A stretch of DNA of 23,207 bases, from the NCBI GenBank assembly GCA_937907205.1, contig CALESE010000204.1, positions 1 to 23,207 on the forward strand, written 5' to 3'. Position 1 is the stretch's first letter, and each line of letters begins with the position of its first letter. Below the pieces are notes generated by a model that searched no databases, was not told the DNA's origin, and saw only the letters and a program-made list of their open reading frames with translations. The position numbers were made by a program, and so were the translations under genes. The stretch is from an uncultured Romboutsia sp. GTDB taxonomy: Bacteria; Bacillota; Clostridia; Peptostreptococcales; Peptostreptococcaceae. Positions 1 through 8,180 of this stretch are shown here, in pieces.

Positions 1-198
1 TATATCTTTGCTATTGCTTCAGATAAATCCGTTGCTCAAAATTCTTAGTAATTAAAATTTGATTACCTGCTCAGATTAATCATTATCTGAATATCTGGCT
101 TGGTTGTGTTTAATTCTTTTAAAGAATTATATTTATATAAATTAACCTACTGTTTAATTTTCAAAGTTCATTATTGTTTTTCCCTTTTCTTAAGGACA
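1..198 (-). other. rRNA operon leader (5' part of pre-16S transcript, runs off left edge)
   Basis: Read on the minus strand, this is the untranslated leader of an rRNA operon whose 16S gene should begin just left of position 1. A boxA-like antitermination element, TGAACTTTGAAAATT, lies at 170-156 and resembles the Bacillus rrn boxA (TGCTCTTTGAAAACT). A small hairpin with TCAGAT/ATCTGA arms sits at 71-90. The start near 198 is inferred from the -10 box at 205-210. No mature 16S sequence is present, so the rRNA assignment rests on promoter quality, boxA and the known position of an rrn operon next to sigB in C. difficile. Confidence 0.72.
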
Positions 199-204
199 AG
201 TAAT

Positions 205-233
205 AATATATCATCGATTAAACAATAGGTCAA
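205..233 (-). promoter_or_regulatory. rRNA operon promoter (TTGACC-17-TATATT)
   Basis: On the minus strand a -35 box TTGACC (233-228) and a -10 box TATATT (210-205) are separated by exactly 17 bp. The following leader carries a boxA-like motif, as expected for a rRNA promoter. The -35 box starts only 18 bp after the sigB stop codon, with no terminator hairpin between them. Confidence 0.8.
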
Positions 234-251
234 TACTTTTTATAAATTTTT

Positions 252-1028
252 TTATAAATTTTTTTCATATTCTTTTCTAAGCTTCTCTACAATCTTTCTT
301 TCTAGCCTAGAAACAGTCATCTGAGATATGTCTAATTCCTTTGCAATATTTGATTGAGTCTTATCTAAGAAGAATCTATCTTTGAATATTTTTGTTTCTA
401 ATTCATTTAAACTCTGAACAAATTTGTTTACAAAATCTCTTTGTTCTATATTTCCAAAGCTGCTTTCTTCTTGACCTATCTTATCTATAAGTGTTATATC
501 TTTATCTTCTGAATCATCATTACTTGATGAATCTAAAGATATAGGTTGATACCCGTATGAAGCTTCCATAGCTTCTAATACTTCTTCTTCACTACATCCA
601 ATATAATTAGCTATATCTTTTACCTTTGGGTGTTTTTTATTCTCTTGTTCTAAAAATACCTTTGCTTCACTTATTTTTTTACTTAACTCCTGAACTCGTC
701 TCGGAACTCTTAATGTCCATACTTTATCTCTAAAGTACTTTTTTATCTCTCCTATGATTGTTGGAGTCGCAAAACTAGAAAACTCATATCCTTTTTCTAT
801 GTCATATCTATTTATAGCATATATTAGTGCTAATGATGCAACCTGGTATATATCTTCAAATTCAACACCTTTATTTATATACTTCTTAGCTAGCAAGTTT
901 ACTAAATATAGATGTCTTTCGATAAGTACATTTCTAAGTTTTATATTTTCCTTATCTTTACTATATATCTTAAATAGTTCTTTCGTATCCATATCTAAGT
1001 AATTTGTAGCATTAGCTACATTTTTCAT
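252..1028 (-). CDS. sigB: RNA polymerase sigma factor, SigB/SigF/SigG family (SigB)
   Basis: Alternative sigma-70-family factor of 258 aa that would direct RNA polymerase to general-stress promoters. Region 2 spans about residues 36-105, including the EFEDIYQVASLALIYAINRYD stretch at about 56-76 and GYEFSSFATPTIIGEIKKYF at about 80-99. Region 3 follows, and the region 4.2 helix-turn-helix is at about 223-246 (KTQSNIAKELDISQMTVSRL). It is the last gene after rsbV and rsbW. Its ATG shares a base with the rsbW stop (TAATG), implying translational coupling of the sigma factor to its anti-sigma factor. The rsbV-rsbW order and the position next to an rrn operon near oriC match sigB of C. difficile. 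SigF is the main alternative, because spoIIAA-spoIIAB-sigF has the same layout, but the neighbourhood argues for SigB. Confidence 0.88.
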   Translation of the reverse strand: MKNVANATNYLDMDTKELFKIYSKDKENIKLRNVLIERHLYLVNLLAKKYINKGVEFEDIYQVASLALIYAINRYDIEKGYEFSSFATPTIIGEIKKYFRDKVWTLRVPRRVQELSKKISEAKVFLEQENKKHPKVKDIANYIGCSEEEVLEAMEASYGYQPISLDSSSNDDSEDKDITLIDKIGQEESSFGNIEQRDFVNKFVQSLNELETKIFKDRFFLDKTQSNIAKELDISQMTVSRLERKIVEKLRKEYEKNL

Positions 1029-1435
1029 TAAATATCAACTCCTAAATATTTAGTCATTCTTACTACAGTTCCTATATTATCTTTAGATTCAATGCTAACT
1101 TCGTCCATTAATGTTTTTATTATAAACAATCCTAATCCATTTTCTTTTGGGTTTGATAAGTCTGGCTTATCTATTGAATCTACATCATATCCCTTTCCAT
1201 TGTCCTTTATTTCTATTGCAATACCATTTTCTAATATAGAGAATGTTATATTAAATATTTCATCATTGCTATGCTTTATAGCATTTGTACACGCTTCTGA
1301 TACTGCTACCTTTATATCTTCTATATCATCCATTGAAAATCCGACCTTATTAGCTATTCCAGATGTAGTCAACCTTATAATTCCTACATAGTCTGGTTTC
1401 GAAGTTATTTCCATTTTTATAGTTTCACAAGTCAA
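1028..1435 (-). CDS. rsbW: Anti-sigma-B factor / serine kinase RsbW
   Basis: A 135-aa GHKL-fold protein. In this family it binds and inhibits SigB and phosphorylates the antagonist RsbV using ATP. The ATPase motifs are visible: N-box EACTNAIKHS (about 47-56), DNGKG (78-82) and ENGLGLFIIKTLMDE (about 99-112). The start is a TTG at 1435-1433, preceded by a GGAGGG Shine-Dalgarno lying in the 3' end of rsbV; the first in-frame ATG falls at residue 8, too close to serve. It begins 3 bp after the rsbV stop and overlaps sigB by one base. The TTG start contrasts with ATG in rsbV and sigB and could lower the anti-sigma dose, although coupling may offset this. SpoIIAB is the alternative identity. Confidence 0.88.
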   Translation of the reverse strand: MTCETIKMEITSKPDYVGIIRLTTSGIANKVGFSMDDIEDIKVAVSEACTNAIKHSNDEIFNITFSILENGIAIEIKDNGKGYDVDSIDKPDLSNPKENGLGLFIIKTLMDEVSIESKDNIGTVVRMTKYLGVDI

Positions 1436-1438
1436 AAC

Positions 1439-1756
1439 TTATCCCTCCACCTTAAATATTTTATCTAGACCTGTTATTGTAAATATTTTCTTTACATTGC
1501 TCTTTGGATTTATTATATATATTTCTTTTTCTTCACTTTTTATTTTCTTAAGAACCCCTATCATTACCCCTAATCCTGTTGAATCTATGTAATCTAAATT
1601 AGAAAGATTTATCTTCATATCTAATACTTGCTCATCTGCTAGTTTATGTAGATGTTCCTTTAATTTATCAGCGGTTGATACATCTAGTTCTCCTTCTAAA
1701 TTAATAGACCAAAAACTATTTGTTAAATCTAACTTTGAATTTATATTTATTGACAT
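1439..1756 (-). CDS. rsbV: Anti-anti-sigma factor RsbV (STAS domain)
   Basis: A single STAS domain of 105 aa. When unphosphorylated, proteins of this family bind RsbW and release SigB; phosphorylation by RsbW inactivates them. The conserved phosphoacceptor segment is DYIDSTGLGVM, with Ser59 as the expected phosphorylated residue. The fold is complete from the N-terminal beta strands through the last helix (GLDKIF). The ATG at 1756 has a strong AAGGAGG upstream. No PP2C phosphatase gene lies beside it, so the enzyme that reactivates RsbV must be encoded elsewhere, as is reported for C. difficile. SpoIIAA is the alternative if the sigma factor were SigF. Confidence 0.87.
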   Translation of the reverse strand: MSININSKLDLTNSFWSINLEGELDVSTADKLKEHLHKLADEQVLDMKINLSNLDYIDSTGLGVMIGVLKKIKSEEKEIYIINPKSNVKKIFTITGLDKIFKVEG

Positions 1757-1779
1757 TTATAAACCTCCTTAGTATTTGA

Positions 1780-2037
1780 TTATCTTTTTCTTATTCTAAA
1801 TAATTTTGTTATGCTTGTAACTCTGCTTATCATATCTATTATATCTTCTGCACTATCTGTTATAGATGCTATATTCTCTATAGTTTCATTTATATACCTT
1901 TCATTATAATCTATTATTCTTGTTGCCTTTTCTACTACTGTAGTTGCGCTATGTAGTAATTTGGCAAGATATATAGCTATAATTAATGATGATATTCCTA
2001 TTAATACAGCCCCAATTTGCCATCCCATTGCATCCAT
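1780..2037 (-). CDS. DUF948 / YtxG-like small membrane protein
   Basis: An 85-aa protein with one membrane segment at about residues 8-28 (IGAVLIGISSLIIAIYLAKL), then a predicted coiled-coil or amphipathic helical region and a basic tail (FRIRKR). This matches the DUF948 family, which includes B. subtilis YtxG, a general stress protein. Its ATG overlaps the stop of the upstream YtxH-like gene (TAATG), so the two are translationally coupled, and rsbV starts 23 bp downstream. Placement inside the sigB operon suggests a role in the envelope stress response, but the molecular function of the family is unknown. Family assignment rests on size, topology and the neighbouring YtxH. Confidence 0.7.
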   Translation of the reverse strand: MDAMGWQIGAVLIGISSLIIAIYLAKLLHSATTVVEKATRIIDYNERYINETIENIASITDSAEDIIDMISRVTSITKLFRIRKR

Positions 2038-2321
2038 TATTTATCTTCTCCCTCATCATCAAATGTTCTGCTTATAACTATCTCTTCTTCTGTGATATGC
2101 ACATCATCTTCACTTATCTTTTCATCAATAAAGTTATTTATTTTATTTTTTACTTCATCAAATGTTTCTTGTAAAACATCCTTAGGGTTTTCTTTAACTT
2201 CCTCAAACTTTTCTTTAGCTTGCTTTCTTAATTCCGAACCTTTCTTTGGAGCAAAAAATAATCCTGCTATAAATCCAAATATTGCTCCTAATAATAGAAA
2301 TTTACCTGACTTTCTACTCAT
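2037..2321 (-). CDS. YtxH domain-containing general stress protein
   Basis: A 94-aa protein with the typical YtxH layout: a basic N-terminus, a Gly/Ala/Phe-rich membrane segment at about 7-25 ending in FAPKKGSELR, a charged helical region of about 40 residues rich in Lys and Glu, and an acidic tail. It is the first gene of the ytxH-ytxG-rsbV-rsbW-sigB run and has a good AAGGAGG before its ATG. In B. subtilis the homologous ytxGHJ genes belong to the SigB regulon; here they precede sigB itself. No biochemical activity is known for the family. The 66-bp gap to gyrA contains a terminator, so this operon needs its own promoter. Confidence 0.78.
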   Translation of the reverse strand: MSRKSGKFLLLGAIFGFIAGLFFAPKKGSELRKQAKEKFEEVKENPKDVLQETFDEVKNKINNFIDEKISEDDVHITEEEIVISRTFDDEGEDK

Positions 2322-2365
2322 ACTATGTACTCCTCCTTATTTTTTATATTTATGTATTAGATTAT

Positions 2366-2395
2366 GCAAAAAGAATAGGATATAATCCTATTCTT
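2366..2395 (-). terminator. Rho-independent terminator of the gyrase operon, overlapping the gyrA stop
   Basis: On the minus strand, arms AAGAATAGGA (2395-2386) and TCCTATTCTT (2380-2371) form a perfect 10-bp stem with a 5-nt loop, followed by a short T run. The gyrA stop codon (2390-2388) lies inside the hairpin, so the last gyrA codons double as terminator stem. Confidence 0.75.
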
Positions 2396-4814
2396 CTTCT
2401 GCATTTATTTTAGCAATAGAAACTACATTAACTTCTTCATCCGTTTTCATTAGCTTCACACCACTTGTAACTCTTCCAAATAATGAGATTTCATTTACTC
2501 TTAGTCTTATAAGTACCCCATCAGAGTTTATTATCATTATCTCATCATCTTCATTCACCATTTGTGCTCCAACAAGATTTCCTGTTTTTTCAGCTATATT
2601 ATAAGTTTTTATACCTTTTCCTGCTCTTATTTGAGTTCTATATTCATTTATATCTGTTCTTTTACCAAATCCATTTTCACTAACTACTAATAAATCTGTA
2701 CCTTCATCTGCAAGACTCATTGAAACTACCTTATCATTATCTGATAATGTAATACCTTTTACACCCATAGCTGTTCTTCCCATATGTCTTATATCTTTTT
2801 CATCAAATTTTATAGACATACCTTGTTTAGTTACTAAAAGAACTTTCTTATTTCCATTAGTAACCTTAACATCTATAAGTTCGTCATCTTCTCTTAACCC
2901 TATAGCTATAAGTCCAGATTTATTTATATTCTTAAACTCTTCACGCTTAGTTTTCTTAACTATACCATTTTTAGTTGATAATAATAAGAACTCATTTGAA
3001 TCTGATTCATCAATTGCTATTAATGTGGCTATCTTTTCATTAGGTCCTAGTTGAAGTAAGTTTACAATAGCTGTTCCTTTAGCTTGTCTCTTACCTTCTG
3101 GGATATCGTAAGCATTTAGTTTAAATACTCTTCCTTTATTAGTGAAGAATAATAATCTACTATGCGTAGTTGTACTTACAAGGTGTTTTACAAAATCTTC
3201 TTCTCTAGTTGTAAGAGCTGATACTCCCCTTCCACCTCTTCTTTGACTTTTATAAGTATCTGATGGAAGTCTTTTTATGTATCCGAAATGAGTAAGAGTT
3301 ATAGCTATCTCTTCGTCATTTATAAGATCTCTCATATCAATTTCACCTTCAGCATGTCTTATTTCAGTTCTTCTTTCATCAGAATAATTTTCTTTTATTA
3401 TAAGTATTTCTTCTTTTATTACATTAAGAAGTAATCTCTCATTAGCTAGTATTTCTTTTAATCTATTTATTTTCTTGATTAATTCTTCATACTCAGCTTC
3501 TATCTTATCTCTTTCAAGACCAGTAAGTCTTTGAAGTCTCATATCTAGTATAGCTTGTGCTTGGATTTCTGATAACTTAAATTGTTCTATTAATCCTAAT
3601 TTAGCTTCTTGTCCTGTTTTTGAGCTTCTTATTAATTTTATTACTGCATCTATATTATCTAGAGCTATCTTTAATCCTTCTAATATATGAGCTCTAGCTT
3701 CTGCTTTGTTTAATTCAAACTTAGTACGTCTAGTTACTACATCTTTTTGATGTTGTACATAGTGATATAATATTTGCTTAAGATTTAATATTTTAGGAAC
3801 ACCATTTACTAAAGCAAGCATTATTATACTAAATGTGTCTTCCATTTGAGAATGCTTATATAAGTTATTTAGCACTATATTCGCATTTACATCTCTCTTA
3901 AGCTCTATTACTATTCTCATACCATTTCTGTTACTTTCATCTCTAAGGTCAGATATACCTTCTACCTTTTTCTCTTTTACTAAATCAGCTATTTTTTCTA
4001 CTAGCTTAGCTTTATTAACTTGATATGGTATTTCTGTTATAACTATTTGTTGTTTTCCTTTAGCTAATTCTTCTATATAAGCTCTGGCTCTAACTTTAAC
4101 TTTACCTCTACCAGTTCTATATGCTTCTGATATATTTTCTTTTCCCATTATTATTGCTGAAGTAGGGAAATCTGGCCCTTTTATAAACTGCATTAAATCT
4201 TCTACAGTAGCTTCTTCATTGTCTATTAAATGTACTGTTGCATCTATAACTTCACCTAGATTATGAGGTGGTATAGATGTTGCCATACCAACGGCTATAC
4301 CATTAGATCCATTTACTAAAAGGTTTGGGTATCTAGCAGGAAGTACTGCTGGTTCTTTTAATGACTCATCAAAGTTAGGTTCAAAATCAACAGTTTCTTT
4401 ATCTATATCTCTTAGAAGCTCTAAAGATAATTTACTCATTCTAGCCTCAGTATAACGCATTGCCGCTGGTGAGTCACCATCTACAGAACCAAAGTTTCCA
4501 TGACCATCTACTAAAAGTCCTCTAGTAGAGAAATCTTGAGCCATTCTAACCATTGCTAAATAAACTGCACTATCTCCATGTGGGTGGTACTTCCCTAGTA
4601 CATCCCCGACTATACGGGCAGATTTTCTATATGGTTTGTCTGGTGTTAAATTTAATTCATTCATTGAATATAAAATTCTTCTATGAACTGGCTTAAGTCC
4701 ATCTCTTACATCAGGAAGAGCTCTACCTGCTATAACACTCATAGAATAGTCAATGTATGACCTTTTCATTTCCTCTGCTATTTCAATAGGGAGTATTCTA
4801 TTATTTTCTTCCAT
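2388..4814 (-). CDS. gyrA: DNA gyrase subunit A
   Basis: The 808-aa breakage-reunion subunit of gyrase, which forms an A2B2 complex with GyrB and introduces negative supercoils using ATP. Visible elements: N-terminal winged-helix region, catalytic Tyr121 in AAMRYTEA, the tower and coiled-coil region to about 490, and the C-terminal DNA-wrapping pinwheel with the GyrA box QRRGGRG at 524-530, which distinguishes it from ParC. In the quinolone region HPHGDSAVYLAM, Ser82 matches E. coli Ser83, but Leu86 replaces the usual acidic residue (E. coli Asp87). It follows gyrB by 17 bp with its own AAAGGGG ribosome binding site and is the last gene of the yaaA-recF-gyrB-gyrA unit. Confidence 0.97.
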   Translation of the reverse strand: MEENNRILPIEIAEEMKRSYIDYSMSVIAGRALPDVRDGLKPVHRRILYSMNELNLTPDKPYRKSARIVGDVLGKYHPHGDSAVYLAMVRMAQDFSTRGLLVDGHGNFGSVDGDSPAAMRYTEARMSKLSLELLRDIDKETVDFEPNFDESLKEPAVLPARYPNLLVNGSNGIAVGMATSIPPHNLGEVIDATVHLIDNEEATVEDLMQFIKGPDFPTSAIIMGKENISEAYRTGRGKVKVRARAYIEELAKGKQQIVITEIPYQVNKAKLVEKIADLVKEKKVEGISDLRDESNRNGMRIVIELKRDVNANIVLNNLYKHSQMEDTFSIIMLALVNGVPKILNLKQILYHYVQHQKDVVTRRTKFELNKAEARAHILEGLKIALDNIDAVIKLIRSSKTGQEAKLGLIEQFKLSEIQAQAILDMRLQRLTGLERDKIEAEYEELIKKINRLKEILANERLLLNVIKEEILIIKENYSDERRTEIRHAEGEIDMRDLINDEEIAITLTHFGYIKRLPSDTYKSQRRGGRGVSALTTREEDFVKHLVSTTTHSRLLFFTNKGRVFKLNAYDIPEGKRQAKGTAIVNLLQLGPNEKIATLIAIDESDSNEFLLLSTKNGIVKKTKREEFKNINKSGLIAIGLREDDELIDVKVTNGNKKVLLVTKQGMSIKFDEKDIRHMGRTAMGVKGITLSDNDKVVSMSLADEGTDLLVVSENGFGKRTDINEYRTQIRAGKGIKTYNIAEKTGNLVGAQMVNEDDEIMIINSDGVLIRLRVNEISLFGRVTSGVKLMKTDEEVNVVSIAKINAEEE

Positions 4815-4831
4815 GTATACTCATCCCCTTT

Positions 4832-6733
4832 CTATATATCTAAGTTTTTAACATATTGTGCATTTTCTTCTATAAATTCTCTTCTAGGACCTACTTTATC
4901 TCCCATAAGCATAGAGAATACTTCATCAGCCATAGCTGCATCTTCTATAGATACTTGAAGCAATGTTCTAGTCTCAGGATTCATAGTGGTATCCCATAAC
5001 TGCTCTGCATTCATTTCTCCAAGTCCTTTATATCTTTGAAGCTCTACACCTTGTCTTCCTATTTCCTCTAATAATTTTTCTAATTGTGCATCAGAGTAAA
5101 CATAGTATTCTTTCTTTTGTCTCTTTACCTTATATAAAGGTGGCTGAGCTATATATACATAACCATTTTCTATTAATGGTCTCATATATCTAAAGAAGAA
5201 TGTTAATAATAATGTTCTTATATGAGCACCATCTACATCGGCATCGGTCATTATAACAATCTTATGATATCTAGATTTGTCTAAATCAAAATCATTACCT
5301 ACACCACATCCAAATGCAGTTATCATATTTTTTATTTCGTCAGAAGATAATATTTTATCTAATCTAGATTTTTCTACATTTAATATCTTACCTCTTAATG
5401 GAAGTATGGCTTGAGTGTGTCTATCTCTACCTTGTTTAGCAGAACCTCCGGCAGAATCCCCTTCGACTAAGAATATCTCACTATTAGATGGATCCTTCTC
5501 AGCGCAGTCAGCTAATTTTCCTGGTAATGATGTACTTTCTAATACACTCTTTCTTCTAGTTAATTCTCTTGCTCTTTTTGCTGCTTCTCTTGCTCTTTGA
5601 GCTCTAAGACCTTTATCAACTATTATTCTAGCCGTAGTAGGGTTTTCTTCTAGGAATGCACCTAATTCTTCTACTGTTACGCTATCTACTATACCTCTCA
5701 TTACTGTATTACCTAACTTAGTCTTCGTTTGACCTTCAAATTGAGGTTCTGGAAGCTTAACTGATACTACAGCAGTAAGACCTTCTCTTATATCTTCACC
5801 GATTAAATTCGGATCATTTTCTTTTAAAAGTTTATTTCTCTTAGCATATTCATTTATTGTCTTTGTAAGAGCAGCTCTAAATCCAGCTAAGTGAGTTCCA
5901 CCTTCATGTGTGTTGATATTATTTGCAAAAGAATATATGTTCTCTGAATAACCATCAGTATACTGCATAGCTAATTCAACAACATAATCATTTACTTTTT
6001 TATCTATATAAACTATTTCATCATGAATTCCAGTTCTTGATTTATTTAAAAATTTAACATACTCAACTAATCCACCTGTATAATGGAATTCTTTCTTCTT
6101 TTCTTGTTCATCTCTTTTATCTTCAAATACTATCTTTATACCTTTATTTAAGAAAGATAGTTCTCTTAATCTATGCTCTAAAGTATCATATTTAAATTCA
6201 ATATCATCAAATATAGTAGCATCTGGCATGAAGCTTATTATAGTTCCTGTATTCTTAGATTCTCCTACTATTTCAAGATCAGTTGTAGGTATACCTTTAT
6301 TGTATGATTGTCTATATATATTACCCTCTCTATGAACCTCTGCCACTACCCATTCAGATAAAGCATTAACTACAGAAATACCAACTCCATGAAGACCACC
6401 AGATACCTTGTATCCTCCTCCACCGAATTTTCCTCCTGCATGAAGTACTGTTAAAACAGTTTCTAGTGTTGATTTTCCTGTTTGTGGATGTATTTCTACA
6501 GGAATACCTCTACCATTATCTTTTACTGTTATACTTCCATCATGGTTTATAGCAACATATATTTCTGAACAATAACCTTGTAATGCTTCATCTATACTGT
6601 TGTCTACTACTTCATAAACTAAATGGTGTAAACCTCTAGGACCAGTTGAACCTATGTACATTCCAGGTCTTTTTCTAACGGCCTCTAATCCTTCTAGTAC
6701 TTGAATCTGACTTGCACCGTACTCTTGTTTCAT
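4832..6733 (-). CDS. gyrB: DNA gyrase subunit B
   Basis: The 633-aa ATPase subunit of gyrase. The N-terminal GHKL domain shows Asn45 in VVDNSIDEA, DNGRG (72-76) and GGLHGVG (112-118). The transducer domain follows with QTKTKLGN (about 335-342). The TOPRIM domain has EGDSAGG (424-430, Glu424) and DADVD (497-501, metal-binding aspartates). The C-terminal tail with YKGLGEMNAEQLW is present, and the length is that of the short Gram-positive type without the extra domain of proteobacterial GyrB. The recF stop and gyrB ATG directly abut (TAAATG), and the GGAGG ribosome binding site lies in the recF 3' end, so translation is likely coupled. Confidence 0.97.
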   Translation of the reverse strand: MKQEYGASQIQVLEGLEAVRKRPGMYIGSTGPRGLHHLVYEVVDNSIDEALQGYCSEIYVAINHDGSITVKDNGRGIPVEIHPQTGKSTLETVLTVLHAGGKFGGGGYKVSGGLHGVGISVVNALSEWVVAEVHREGNIYRQSYNKGIPTTDLEIVGESKNTGTIISFMPDATIFDDIEFKYDTLEHRLRELSFLNKGIKIVFEDKRDEQEKKKEFHYTGGLVEYVKFLNKSRTGIHDEIVYIDKKVNDYVVELAMQYTDGYSENIYSFANNINTHEGGTHLAGFRAALTKTINEYAKRNKLLKENDPNLIGEDIREGLTAVVSVKLPEPQFEGQTKTKLGNTVMRGIVDSVTVEELGAFLEENPTTARIIVDKGLRAQRAREAAKRARELTRRKSVLESTSLPGKLADCAEKDPSNSEIFLVEGDSAGGSAKQGRDRHTQAILPLRGKILNVEKSRLDKILSSDEIKNMITAFGCGVGNDFDLDKSRYHKIVIMTDADVDGAHIRTLLLTFFFRYMRPLIENGYVYIAQPPLYKVKRQKKEYYVYSDAQLEKLLEEIGRQGVELQRYKGLGEMNAEQLWDTTMNPETRTLLQVSIEDAAMADEVFSMLMGDKVGPRREFIEENAQYVKNLDI

Positions 6734-7849
6734 TTAGATTCCTCCATTCTCTATACTCATAATGCTTCCTTGCTTTATATTGAAAATAGTAGTTTTACTT
6801 TTATCAAATATATTTTTATGTGAAACTTCAGCTGTAGTTATAAACATCTGAACTACGCTTAAGTTATCTACTAGCAATTTTTGTCTTGTTTCATCTAATT
6901 CACTAAACACATCATCTAAAATCAATATTGGATACTCTCCAATTTCATTTTTTATTAATTCTATTTCAGAAAGTTTTAATGAAATAGAAGCTGTTCTTTG
7001 TTGACCTTGTGAGCCATAAAGTCTCACATCTAGCCCATTTACAAAAATATTTAAATCATCTTTATGCAAACCATACTTTGTAGTTCTAGTTTCCATATCT
7101 TGTTCTCTATTAGATTTAAGTTTTTCTAAAAATTTATTATAAACTGTATCTACGGTATCTTCATCACTTATGTTCATTTGATTTTTATAGGTAATTAATA
7201 AATCCTCTATACCATCAGTTAAATTTTTATGCATATTATTAGCTACTTTGGCAATCTTCTTTATAAAATCTCTTCTTAGTATATAAATATAGCTTCCATA
7301 TCTAACTAGACTTTCATCATAAACTTCTAGTAATTCATTATCTAAATATTTACTTTTTAGTAATTGATTTCTTTGAAATAATATTTTGTTGTAATTAGTT
7401 AGATAATTATAATACTTCGGCATAATCTGACTAATTTCCTTGTCAATAAATAATCTTCTTTCCTTTGGGCCTTCTTTTACTAGTTTTAAGTCCTCTGGAG
7501 AAAAAATTACAACATTTATATTTCCAAGTAACTCATGAATTTTCTGAATATGAATTTTGTTTACTTTTATTCCTTTTTTATTTTTAGAAATACCAATTTC
7601 TATCAATCCATTTGTATGTTCTTTAGAAAAACTTCCTCCTACATACAAATTTTCAGTTTCAAATTTAATAATTTCTTTATCTTTATTAGTTCTAAATGAT
7701 TTTCCAAATGCCATCATATATATAGACTCAACTATATTAGTCTTTCCTTGTCCATTTCTACCAACTAATAAATTAACCTTCTCATTAAATTCTAAGTGTA
7801 AATTATCATAATTTCTAAAATTAACTAGCTGTAAACTGTTTAGTCGCAT
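6734..7849 (-). CDS. recF: DNA replication and repair protein RecF
   Basis: A 371-aa SMC-like ATPase that in this family loads RecA at single-strand gaps with RecO and RecR. Walker A is GRNGQGKT (30-37). The ABC-type signature lies in the YGSQGQQRTASISLKL stretch, and Walker B is PILILDDVFSELDETRQ near residue 300. The N-terminus MRLNSLQLVNFRNYDNL is typical. A ribosome binding site AAAGGAGC precedes the ATG, 15 bp after the yaaA stop. The order dnaA-dnaN-yaaA-recF-gyrB is the conserved Firmicute origin arrangement. Confidence 0.96.
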   Translation of the reverse strand: MRLNSLQLVNFRNYDNLHLEFNEKVNLLVGRNGQGKTNIVESIYMMAFGKSFRTNKDKEIIKFETENLYVGGSFSKEHTNGLIEIGISKNKKGIKVNKIHIQKIHELLGNINVVIFSPEDLKLVKEGPKERRLFIDKEISQIMPKYYNYLTNYNKILFQRNQLLKSKYLDNELLEVYDESLVRYGSYIYILRRDFIKKIAKVANNMHKNLTDGIEDLLITYKNQMNISDEDTVDTVYNKFLEKLKSNREQDMETRTTKYGLHKDDLNIFVNGLDVRLYGSQGQQRTASISLKLSEIELIKNEIGEYPILILDDVFSELDETRQKLLVDNLSVVQMFITTAEVSHKNIFDKSKTTIFNIKQGSIMSIENGGI

Positions 7850-7864
7850 AGAAGATGCTCCTTT

Positions 7865-8071
7865 TTACACTACTTTTATTGTATTTCCCTCAACTTCTAC
7901 TATATCTTGAGGTCTCAACTTTTTACCTCTCCTAGTTTCTACTTTTCCATTAACTTTTACTAAGCCCTCTTGTATTAAATACTTAGCATGTCCACCAGTA
8001 GAAACAAGATCTGCTAACTTAAGAAATTGATCTAATTTTATATATTCTGAATCTATATTTATTTCTATCAT
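7865..8071 (-). CDS. yaaA: S4 domain protein YaaA (RNA-binding, near RecF)
   Basis: A 68-aa protein that is essentially one S4 RNA-binding domain. The stretch IKLDQFLKLADLVSTGGHAK and the following QEGLVKVNGKVETRRGKKL show the S4 consensus, with the conserved Gly-Glu-Val-Asn-Gly-like turn. It is the small S4 protein regularly found between dnaN and recF in Firmicutes; a role in ribosome or RNA metabolism has been proposed for related proteins, but I infer only RNA binding here. The ATG at 8071 has a GGAGGAA site upstream. It opens the recF-gyrBA unit, after a terminator (8143-8171) and an extended -10 promoter (8121-8129). Confidence 0.9.
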   Translation of the reverse strand: MIEINIDSEYIKLDQFLKLADLVSTGGHAKYLIQEGLVKVNGKVETRRGKKLRPQDIVEVEGNTIKVV

Positions 8072-8120
8072 AATTAGTTCCTCCTATTCATTTATTTGCA
8101 AACTAATCTACTAAAAGTAT

Positions 8121-8129
8121 ATTATATCA
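8121..8129 (-). promoter_or_regulatory. Extended -10 promoter for yaaA-recF-gyrB-gyrA
   Basis: On the minus strand TGATATAAT (8129-8121) is an extended -10 element (TGn followed by the consensus TATAAT). No good -35 box sits 16-18 bp upstream, where the dnaN terminator stem lies, which fits an extended -10 promoter. It lies about 50 bp upstream of the yaaA start. Confidence 0.55.
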
Positions 8130-8142
8130 TAAAATTACCTAC

Positions 8143-8171
8143 AAAAACCCAACTTTATTTAGTTGGGTTTT
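8143..8171 (-). terminator. Rho-independent terminator after dnaN
   Basis: Perfect 11-bp arms AAAACCCAACT (8171-8161) and AGTTGGGTTTT (8154-8144) with a 6-nt loop, ending in a five-T run on the minus strand. It begins 9 bp after the dnaN stop, so dnaN is separated from yaaA-recF-gyrBA. Confidence 0.85.
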
Positions 8172-8180
8172 ATGTCTTTA

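Noticed and set aside
1422..1437. GTTTCAC at the rsbW start as a parS
   Set aside because: Only a half-site; the second half diverges at most positions.
252..1756. spoIIAA-spoIIAB-sigF instead of rsbV-rsbW-sigB
   Set aside because: Same domain order, but location beside ytxGH-like stress genes, gyrA and an rrn operon near oriC matches the sigB locus of C. difficile. A phylogeny of the sigma factor would settle it.
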